Assembly (NCBI GenBank): GCA_963736305.1
Contig: CAVTOD010000007.1
Location: forward strand, 248,001-312,000
Direction of reading: 5' to 3'
Origin: DASUPK01 sp963736305
GTDB taxonomy: Bacteria; Actinomycetota; Thermoleophilia; Solirubrobacterales; 70-9
Length of the DNA stretch: 64,000 bases
Part shown: piece by piece, positions 56,667 to 64,000 of the stretch
Layout of the letters: every line of letters starts with the position of its first letter
Numbering within the stretch: position 1 is the stretch's first letter
Made by a program: the position numbers and the translations under genes
Notes under the pieces: generated by a model
Told to the model about the DNA's origin: nothing
Databases searched by the model: none
What the model saw: the letters and a program-made list of their open reading frames with translations, nothing else

Positions 56667-57593
56667 CTAGGTCTTCTTCAGGCCACGGAGCAGGACCCAG
56701 GCGTCGGCCACCTGGCCGAGATGCTGGAGCTTGTCGGGATTCACCACGGAGTTGATGCCCTGGACCTGGCCCTCGGCGATGTCGAGTGCCATCGCGGCGA
56801 TCACGGCGCCGGCGGCGTCCTGGAAGAGGGCGCCGGGCTGCCCGTTGACCTCCACCGGCCGGATGGTGAGACCCGGCAACCGCAGGCCAGTCCGCATCCA
56901 TGCCCCGAGCGTGCGCGTGACCCGATTGCGTCCGTGCAGTGATCGTGCCAGCGCCGGCGCCTTCCCGCCGCCGTCGCCCTTCAGGACCACATCCTCGGAG
57001 AGCAGCGCCTCGAGACCCTCCATGTTCCCTTCCTGCACCGCGGCGAAGAAGCGCCCGGCGAGCTCCTCGCGCTTCTCCTTCGAAGCCTCGAACCGAGGCT
57101 TGCCCTGGTCCACGTGACGACGCGCCCTGACCGCGAGCTGACGGGCGTTGTCCTCGCTCTTGCCGATCACCTCGGCGATCTCGCCGTAGTCGTAGTCGAA
57201 GACGTCGTGCAGGAGCAAGGCCGCGCGCTGCTCCGGGGAGAGGTTCTCGAGCAGGACGAGGAAGGCCAGCGAGAGCGAATCGGCCATCTCGGCATGGCGC
57301 TCGGGGTCCTCGCGCGTGTCGACGACGATCGGCTCGGGAAGCCACTCGCCGACGTAGGTCTCGCGGCGGGCGCGAGCCGAACGCAGCTCGTCGATTGCGA
57401 GCCGCGTGGTGATCGTTGCTACGTAGGCCCGCGGGGACTCGATCCGCTCGCCCTGCTCGAGGGCAGCGTTGACGCGAAGCAGAGCTTCCTGCACCACGTC
57501 CTCGGCCTCCGCGACGCTGCCGAGCATCCGGTAGGCGATCGCGAAGGACCGGGGACGGAGCTCCTCGAGGAGCTCTTCGTTGGATTCGTTCAT
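56667..57593 (-). CDS. ECF41-type RNA polymerase sigma factor with SnoaL-like C-terminus
   Basis: The 308-residue protein has sigma region 2 (FAIAYRMLGSVAEAEDVVQE) and region 4 (LSPEQRAALLLHDVFDYDYG). It also has the ECF41 markers WLPEP in the linker, DGGGK in the C-terminal SnoaL-like domain and NPDKL near the end. In ECF41 the C-terminal extension controls activity instead of a membrane anti-sigma factor. The ATG at 57593 overlaps the epimerase stop (ATGA). The promoter at 58611-58637 fits its own consensus. Confidence 0.92.
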   Translation of the reverse strand: MNESNEELLEELRPRSFAIAYRMLGSVAEAEDVVQEALLRVNAALEQGERIESPRAYVATITTRLAIDELRSARARRETYVGEWLPEPIVVDTREDPERHAEMADSLSLAFLVLLENLSPEQRAALLLHDVFDYDYGEIAEVIGKSEDNARQLAVRARRHVDQGKPRFEASKEKREELAGRFFAAVQEGNMEGLEALLSEDVVLKGDGGGKAPALARSLHGRNRVTRTLGAWMRTGLRLPGLTIRPVEVNGQPGALFQDAAGAVIAAMALDIAEGQVQGINSVVNPDKLQHLGQVADAWVLLRGLKKT

Positions 57594-58579
57594 GCGGTGC
57601 GCGCCCTCTGGTCCGCCGTAGCCGCCGGCCCGTCGGCGCCCGCGGCCAGCTCTGCCAGCCCCTCGCGCCAGCTCGGGTGCCTCGGAGTCCAGCCGAGCTC
57701 CCTCTTCGCCTTGGCGTTCGATTGTCCGCGCAACTCGGTCATCATGATCACACTCGGCTTCCCCGCGAAGAGGCGTCCGAGCCACTTTGGAACCCGCCGG
57801 GGCGGCGGCGCACCGATCATCTCCGCCATCGCCGGCAGCCAATCGCGGATCGGCTCGGGGCTGTCGTCGACGACGTTGTAGACGCCCCTTTCGCCACCCT
57901 CGATCGCCGCGAAAGTCGCCTCGGCCGCATCCTCGATGTGGATGAACGACCAGATGCCTCCGCCATCGCCAACGACCGGGAACTTGCGCTGCCGGATCGG
58001 CTCGAGATGCTCGCCGCCGGCCCAGAGGCTTGTCCCAGGGCCGTAGAACCCTCCGTAGCGAAGCGCGATGCCGACTGTCCAGTCGGCGCCCGTGACGGCG
58101 TCCTCGACGTACCTGATCGCCCGGAAGGTCTCGCGGATCGGGGGGATCGGATTCGGATCCAGCGGATCCTCCTCGGTCTTCACCGGGCCACCCACGCGCT
58201 CATAGAGCCACGCGGCGAAGCTCTGCGCCACAAATCGTTTGACACCGATCGCCTTCCCAGCGGCGAGCAGATGGTCTGTGCCCTCCGTGCGCAGGCGATT
58301 GGTCTGCGCGAAGGCGCGGTCGACGTTCCGCATGTTTCCGAGGTCCGAGATCGCCGTCAGCTCGTGGACGATCACCTCGGGCTCGGCCTGCGCCACGGCC
58401 GATGCCACCTGTTCCGCGTCGAGCGCATTCGCGATTGCCGCGCGGGCGCCGAGCTCCTCGACGACCGCCGCCTTCGACGGAGTCCTCGTCATTCCGGTCA
58501 CCTCGTGTCCGCGCTCGACGAGCTTCGGCAGAAGCTGCCTGCCCAGTGCTCCGGTTGCTCCAGCGACGAAGATCCTCAT
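57590..58579 (-). CDS. NAD(P)-dependent epimerase/dehydratase, ECF41 partner
   Basis: The 329-residue extended SDR starts MRIFVAGATGALGRQLLPKL (GxxGxxG) and contains LRYGGFYGPGTSLWAGGEHL and WSFIHIEDAAEATFAAIEGG. The canonical YxxxK is not evident; AAWLYERVGGPVK lies near that place, so catalysis may be altered. ECF41 sigma genes are characteristically next to carboxymuconolactone decarboxylase, oxidoreductase or epimerase genes, the normal target of the sigma factor. AAAGGAGGCAATC precedes the ATG. Confidence 0.88.
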   Translation of the reverse strand: MRIFVAGATGALGRQLLPKLVERGHEVTGMTRTPSKAAVVEELGARAAIANALDAEQVASAVAQAEPEVIVHELTAISDLGNMRNVDRAFAQTNRLRTEGTDHLLAAGKAIGVKRFVAQSFAAWLYERVGGPVKTEEDPLDPNPIPPIRETFRAIRYVEDAVTGADWTVGIALRYGGFYGPGTSLWAGGEHLEPIRQRKFPVVGDGGGIWSFIHIEDAAEATFAAIEGGERGVYNVVDDSPEPIRDWLPAMAEMIGAPPPRRVPKWLGRLFAGKPSVIMMTELRGQSNAKAKRELGWTPRHPSWREGLAELAAGADGPAATADQRARTA

Positions 58580-58610
58580 GATTGCCTCCTTTGGGTCGAT
58601 CTACTCATGA

Positions 58611-58637
58611 GACGAGACAGGCACGGCCCCAGTGACA
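58611..58637 (-). promoter_or_regulatory. ECF41-type promoter of the epimerase-sigma operon
   Basis: On the minus strand, TGTCAC is followed by 17 bases and CGTC, the known ECF41 promoter pattern, about 32 bp before the epimerase ATG. It predicts autoregulation. Confidence 0.75.
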
Positions 58638-58782
58638 CCTAGACGACCGACTCGACCGTCACGGGAGGAAACCGGCCGCTCGTGGCGTAACGAGGTTCAG
58701 TCAGGCCGAGGTCGGCAGGCGTCTAAGCTTTCTCAGCGAGGAAGGAGCCGGCCGGGCGAAGCGAGACCGAGGGAGTATTCCG

Positions 58783-60081
<1,299 letters not shown>

Positions 60082-60087
60082 ATCGCC

Positions 60088-60093
60088 GATACT
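60088..60093 (+). promoter_or_regulatory. -10 box GATACT of an NTF2-like gene
   Basis: GATACT is followed by seven bases and the ATG at 60101, a shorter spacer than in the other copies. It lies 6 bp after the clpX stop. Confidence 0.5.
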
Positions 60094-60100
60094 TCCGGCG

Positions 60101-60499
60101 ATGTCCCAGCAGGACCTCGAGTTGGTGCTCGACGCGTACGCCAGGTTCAACGCCGGCGAGAAGCGGCCGGATCTCTGGTTCTGGCACGAGGACGCCGAAT
60201 ATCACGCCTCGCGCGAGGACCCCGATTCAGCCGTCCACCGGGGCATCGACGCGATCAGGGCACAGTTCGCCAGCTGGCTGGACGCCTACCCGGACCTGCG
60301 GGTGGAGCCGCTGGACTCGGCCGAGAACGGGGACACCGTCTTCCTCTGGGTCCGGTTCAGCGGCCACGGAGGTGAGAGCGGGGTTCCGATGGAGATGGAG
60401 CTCGCCCATGTGATCTCGATGCGCGACGGCAGGGCCACCCGCCTGGTCGAGTACTTCGACCGGGCCGAGGCGCTCGAAGCCGCAGGTATCTCCGAATAG
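60101..60499 (+). CDS. NTF2/SnoaL-like protein
   Basis: The 132-residue product begins MSQQDLELVLDAYARFNAGE and ends AEALEAAGISE. WFWHEDAEYHASREDPDSAV, FASWLDAYPDLRVEPLDSAE and LAHVISMRDGRATRLVEYFD follow the family order. It is a more divergent member inside a core region, between clpX and the GroES-like gene. Function is unknown. Confidence 0.8.
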   Translation: MSQQDLELVLDAYARFNAGEKRPDLWFWHEDAEYHASREDPDSAVHRGIDAIRAQFASWLDAYPDLRVEPLDSAENGDTVFLWVRFSGHGGESGVPMEMELAHVISMRDGRATRLVEYFDRAEALEAAGISE

Positions 60500-60529
60500 C
60501 GCGCCAAGGCAGCCGGATATCCTGAGGGC

Positions 60530-60889
60530 ATGAGCACGCGATCGTCCCGCGAGCCCGTTGAGACTGTCCGGCACCAGCTCCGGCCCCTGTTCGACCAGGT
60601 GGTCCTCAAGGAGCTCGATCAGGACCGGATGCGCCGGTCCGGCCTCGTCGTGCCCCAGGGGATCGACGAGCCGCCGCCTCAGCAGGGGATCGTGCTCGCG
60701 GTGGGCCCCGGCCTCGACTGGTGGGAGTCCGCTGGCGTCGACATGCCGGTTCAGCCCGGCGACCACGTGGTCTTCCCGTCGTCGGCGGGTGTCTGGGTCG
60801 AGATCGACGAGGAGCGGCTGCTGGTCTGCCGAGTCGGCGAGATCCTCGGCGTCCTCGAGTCGCTCGAGACCCATCCGAGCGACTCCTAG
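60530..60889 (+). CDS. GroES-like co-chaperonin (Cpn10 fold)
   Basis: The 119-residue protein contains LRPLFDQVVLKELDQDRMRR, SGLVVPQGIDEPPPQQGIVL, PGDHVVFPSSAGVWVEIDEE and LLVCRVGEILGVL, the GroES beta-barrel order. The mobile-loop region RRSGLVVPQG is present in short form. No groEL is adjacent and the sequence is divergent, so it may be a second, specialised Cpn10. TATCCT lies six bases before the ATG. Confidence 0.82.
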   Translation: MSTRSSREPVETVRHQLRPLFDQVVLKELDQDRMRRSGLVVPQGIDEPPPQQGIVLAVGPGLDWWESAGVDMPVQPGDHVVFPSSAGVWVEIDEERLLVCRVGEILGVLESLETHPSDS

Positions 60890-60920
60890 CCGAGCCGCGG
60901 ACCGCAACTAACATCGCCGC

Positions 60921-63470
60921 GTGGACGAGGAACGGCGCAAGGACCTGGAGGCGACCACCCGCTGGGACCCCGGCGCGGTCGAGCAGCGCGTCTTCGAGCG
61001 CTGGCTGGAGGGGGGCTGGTTCCACCCGGCCGCCGAGGGCTCGCCGGAGGAGAACTTCTCGATTGCGATCCCTCCGCCGAACGTCACCGGGGCGCTCCAC
61101 ATGGGCCACGCGTTGAACGGGACGATCCAGGACGTCCTGGCCCGCCTCAACCGGATGCGCGGCCGCAACACGATGTGGATCCTTGGCACCGATCACGCCG
61201 GGATCGCCACCCAGTCGGTGGTCGAGAAGGAGCTCGCCAAGGAGGGAAGCGACCGGCGCGAGCTCGGCCGCGAGAAGTTCGTCGAGAAGACGTGGGACTG
61301 GCGCTATCGCTACGGGAACACGATCGTCGAGCAGTACAAGCGCCTGGGCGCCTCCTGCGACTACGACCGAGAGCGCTTCACCCTGGACGAGGGCTACGTC
61401 AAGGCCGTCTACCGCGTCTTCGCAGAGCTCTACGCCAAGGGCTGGATCTACCGCGACAACTACATGGTCAACTGGGATCCGGGGCTGGGTTCCGCGATCT
61501 CGGATCTCGAGATCGAGAACCGCGAGGTCACCGACACGCTGTTTGAGATCGCCTACCCGCTCGAGGACGGGGGCGAGCTGATCGTCGCCACCGTCAGACC
61601 GGAGACGATGCTCGCCGACACCGCGGTTGCGGTGAGCCCGGACGACGACCGCTACCGGGACGTGGTGGGCAAGCACGCGATCCTGCCACTGGTGGAGCGC
61701 CGCCTTCCGGTGATCGCCGATGAGCACGTCGATCCCGAGTTCGGCACCGGCGCCCTGAAGATCACGCCGGGACACGATCCGAACGACTTCGAGATCGGCC
61801 GCAAGCACGATCTTCCGGCGATCAGCGTGATCGGCGAGGACGGGCTTATCACCGACGAGGCGCCTGAGCGGTTCCGGGGCATGAGCGCCGCGGAGGCGCA
61901 GAAGGCGGTCGTCGAAGAGCTGCGGGAGAAGGGCCTGCTCCGCGGCGAGGAGCCATACAGGCACACCGTGCCGTTCTCGCATCGCTCCGGTGAGCGGATC
62001 GAGCCCCTGATCTCCCTGCAGTGGTTCTGCCGCATGGACGAGATGGCGCAGAGGGCCGTCGAAGTCGTCAATGAAGGGAAGGTCAGGATCATTCCCGACG
62101 GCGCCCGGCGCCAGTACCTCGACTCGATGGAGAGGATTCCACCCTGGTGCATCTCCCGCCAGCTGTGGTGGGGGCATCGGCTGCCGGTCTGGTACCGCGG
62201 CGACGAGACGTATGTCGGGGAGGAGGCGCCCGGGGGGGACGGCTGGGAGCAGGAGGCCGACGTCCTGGACACCTGGTTCAGCTCTGCGCTCTGGCCCTAC
62301 GCCACCCTTGGCTGGCCGGACACCACCGCCCCGGAGTTCAACGCCTTCTTCCCCACGGACGTCCTGGTGACGGCGCGCGACATCATCGCCCTCTGGGTCG
62401 CGCGGATGATCATGACCTCGCTCGAGTTCACCGGCGGGGTCCCATTCTCGGACGTCTATGTCCACTCCGTGATCCAGGCGCCGGACGGGCGGCGGATGTC
62501 GAAGAGCCTCGGCACCGGCATCGACCCGCTCGACGAGATCGAGCAGCACGGCGCCGACGCGCTCCGCTTCGGCCTGCTCGCGATGACCTCGACGCAGGAC
62601 GTCCGCTTCTCGCAGGCCCGCGTCCAGCAGGGCCGAGACCTCGCCAACAAGATGTGGAACGCGTCCCGGCTCGTGCTGATGGAGGCGCGGGACGACGTGG
62701 AGCCGCGTCCGGGGACGGCGAGGGTCGAGGACCGCTGGATCGCCTCCCGCCTTCAGGGCGCGATCCGCTCGGTGACCGAGTCGATCGAGGCCTACGACTT
62801 CGCCCATGCCGCTCTCGACCTCTACGACTTCTTCTGGTCCGAGCTCTGCGACTGGTACCTGGAGATCGTCAAGCCCCGCCTCTATGACGGTGACGAGGAC
62901 GCGTCGGCGACGCTGCTCTGGGTGCTCGAGCAGGTACTGGCGCTCGCCCACCCGCTGATGCCGTTCGTCACCGAGGAGATCTACTCGTATCTTCCGAGCC
63001 CTCCCTCCGAGGCTCTGGTCGTCCACTCCTTCCCGCTTCTCGACGACGCGATGATCGACGAGGACGCAGAGAGGGAGATCGGCCAGGCGATCGTCCTGAC
63101 CCGGGCACTGCGGCGCTGGCGGCAGCTCGCGGACGTCCCCGTCAAGCAGGTCATTGCCGCACGCGCCGACGACGACGGCAGGCCGCACGAGCTGGTCTCG
63201 AGGCTCGCCAAGGTCGAGTTCTCCGATGACGGCGGCGAGCCGATGGCGAGCGTCGGCGGGGTCGAGCTGCTCGAGACGGAAGGCGTCGACCCCGACGCCG
63301 TGCGGGCGCGCATCGAGGAGCGCCGCGAGAAGCTTCGGGCTGAGGTGAAGCGCGGGGAGGGCAAGCTCGGCAACGAGGGATTCGTCGCCAAGGCCCCGGC
63401 CGACGTGGTCGACGCCGAGCGGGAGAAGCTCGCCGCGTACCGGGCGGAGCTCGAGGAACTGGGCGGATAG
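60921..63470 (+). CDS. valS: Valyl-tRNA synthetase
   Basis: The 849-residue class I synthetase has PPPNVTGALHMGHALNGTIQ (HIGH-type motif HMGH), GTDHAGIATQSVVEKELAKE, an editing domain (about 190-330), and RRMSKSLGTGIDPLDEIEQH (KMSKS-type motif MSKSLG). The anticodon-binding and C-terminal coiled-coil arms follow (LVSRLAKVEFSDD, AEREKLAAYRAELEELGG). The GTG at 60921 is preceded by TAACAT and six bases, a leaderless layout. The stop touches the start of folC. Confidence 0.96.
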   Translation: MDEERRKDLEATTRWDPGAVEQRVFERWLEGGWFHPAAEGSPEENFSIAIPPPNVTGALHMGHALNGTIQDVLARLNRMRGRNTMWILGTDHAGIATQSVVEKELAKEGSDRRELGREKFVEKTWDWRYRYGNTIVEQYKRLGASCDYDRERFTLDEGYVKAVYRVFAELYAKGWIYRDNYMVNWDPGLGSAISDLEIENREVTDTLFEIAYPLEDGGELIVATVRPETMLADTAVAVSPDDDRYRDVVGKHAILPLVERRLPVIADEHVDPEFGTGALKITPGHDPNDFEIGRKHDLPAISVIGEDGLITDEAPERFRGMSAAEAQKAVVEELREKGLLRGEEPYRHTVPFSHRSGERIEPLISLQWFCRMDEMAQRAVEVVNEGKVRIIPDGARRQYLDSMERIPPWCISRQLWWGHRLPVWYRGDETYVGEEAPGGDGWEQEADVLDTWFSSALWPYATLGWPDTTAPEFNAFFPTDVLVTARDIIALWVARMIMTSLEFTGGVPFSDVYVHSVIQAPDGRRMSKSLGTGIDPLDEIEQHGADALRFGLLAMTSTQDVRFSQARVQQGRDLANKMWNASRLVLMEARDDVEPRPGTARVEDRWIASRLQGAIRSVTESIEAYDFAHAALDLYDFFWSELCDWYLEIVKPRLYDGDEDASATLLWVLEQVLALAHPLMPFVTEEIYSYLPSPPSEALVVHSFPLLDDAMIDEDAEREIGQAIVLTRALRRWRQLADVPVKQVIAARADDDGRPHELVSRLAKVEFSDDGGEPMASVGGVELLETEGVDPDAVRARIEERREKLRAEVKRGEGKLGNEGFVAKAPADVVDAEREKLAAYRAELEELGG

Positions 63471-64000
63471 CGCGATTTGACGAGATCCTGCGCCGGCGCG
63501 AGGTCTTGGGCTGGAAGCTGGGACTGGAGCGGATGCGGCGGCTCTGCATGCTGCTCGGCATGCCGCAGAACCGTTTCGCCTCGATCCACGTGGTCGGGAC
63601 GAACGGCAAGACCTCCGTCACCCGGATGACCGCCGCGCTGCTCGAAGGCCACGGAGTCTCGACCGGCGCCTACCTCTCGCCGCACATCCGCTCGTGGCGG
63701 GAGCGGGTGATGATTCGCGGCGAGCCGATCGCAGAGGAGGCGTTCGTCGAGGCTTTGGAGCGGGCAGAGCAGGCGGCCGAGGTCGCGGACCGCTCGGCTG
63801 AGGAAGAGGGGCCGGTCACGCAGTACGAGCTGCTCACCGCTGCGGCGTTCGTCGCGTTCGCTGCAGAGCGCGTTCAGTACGGGGTTATCGAAGCGGGCCT
63901 CGGCGGCCGGCTCGACGCCACCAACGTCATCCCATCGAAGCTGACGGTGCTCACCTCCGTCGGCCTCGATCACACCGAGTGGCTCGGGGAGACCCTGGAG
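63467..64000 (+). CDS. folC: Folylpolyglutamate / dihydrofolate synthase (3' end off window)
   Basis: The frame reads RFDEILRRREVLGWKLGLER and then FASIHVVGTNGKTSVTRMTA, the Mur-ligase P-loop, followed by GAYLSPHIRSWRERVMIRGE and YGVIEAGLGGRLDATNVIPS. These are the FolC signatures for adding glutamate to folates. No ATG, GTG or TTG precedes RFDEIL. The feature is started at ATA 63467, which overlaps the valS stop; a TTG at 63506 is the first normal start but would drop conserved residues. The start is unresolved. Confidence 0.88.
   Translation, partial: MARFDEILRRREVLGWKLGLERMRRLCMLLGMPQNRFASIHVVGTNGKTSVTRMTAALLEGHGVSTGAYLSPHIRSWRERVMIRGEPIAEEAFVEALERAEQAAEVADRSAEEEGPVTQYELLTAAAFVAFAAERVQYGVIEAGLGGRLDATNVIPSKLTVLTSVGLDHTEWLGETLE

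Noticed and set aside
60606..63188. An 860-codon open frame antisense to valS (and similar long antisense frames at 46990-48951, 43309-44736 and 17837-19693)
   Set aside because: Long antisense frames arise from high GC and strong third-position bias. Their translations are low in complexity (Arg/Asp/Gly/Val-rich) and show no family motif, while the sense strand carries clear enzymes.

Overview
The window is GC-rich DNA that looks like a soil actinobacterium of the class Thermoleophilia (Solirubrobacterales-like). This is inferred from many short NTF2/SnoaL-like proteins that begin MSEENV and end EALEAAGLSE, an ECF41 sigma factor with its epimerase partner, secreted proteins with Lys/Cys-rich tails, leaderless TANNNT promoters close to start codons, and actinobacterial-type housekeeping genes. 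No species can be named from sequence alone.

Layout. 1-7.7 kb is core-like: the start of a cobalamin adenosyltransferase gene, a DUF1015 gene, an HTH/LAGLIDADG-like gene that runs into tRNA-Pro, a secreted lamin-tail-like protein, a tightly overlapping three-gene operon (fatty acid hydroxylase, acetolactate decarboxylase, extended SDR), tRNA-Arg and a secreted lipase-like hydrolase. 7.7-33.8 kb is an accretion island at tRNA-His. One intact tRNA-His (7727-7800) is followed by three more copies of its last 43 bp (21290, 30009, 33739), which cut the island into three tandem segments. Each segment keeps matched repeat arms beside its att copies, but no integrase gene is left. The segments hold seven insertion elements (two related IS110 copies, one IS1111-like IS110, one IS30, three IS1182) and an IS1182-derived MITE. 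They also hold NTF2-like genes and their debris, dispersed short palindromes (called SPR here) and cargo: a methyltransferase, a metallo-beta-lactamase fold hydrolase, a variant K+-channel-like protein, a TspO homologue, a membrane spermidine-synthase-like protein and a quinone reductase.

33.8-43.2 kb is a cell-envelope and redox region. It contains a polysaccharide deacetylase and a six-gene minus-strand operon (ApbE, small ferredoxin, lipoprotein, two single-pass membrane proteins, ferric-reductase-like cytochrome) that reads as a membrane electron-transfer module. Next comes an L,D-transpeptidase / PAS-LuxR regulator / DUF3494 ice-binding-like trio in which both flanking structural genes carry the same roughly 53-bp upstream element. 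43.2-64 kb is mostly core: PII-Amt, a PASTA Ser/Thr kinase, an FtsX-type ABC exporter, OsmC, an alkyltransferase-like protein, CorA, CtaG, trigger factor, ClpP, an M23 peptidase, an ECF41/epimerase pair, ClpX (apparently from a CTG start), a GroES-like protein, ValS and the start of FolC. tig, clpP and clpX lie within 7 kb and form a protein quality-control cluster.

The strongest leads for new biology are the tRNA-His tandem array with its arm repeats; the NTF2-like cassette unit (SPR, leaderless promoter, ORF, SPR) that seems to have been shuffled and to have donated a promoter; the SPR palindromes used as landing sites by two unrelated IS families; the duplicated element around the PAS-LuxR gene; and the ApbE/ferredoxin/ferric-reductase-like operon. 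All family assignments rest on motifs read by eye; no database search was run.
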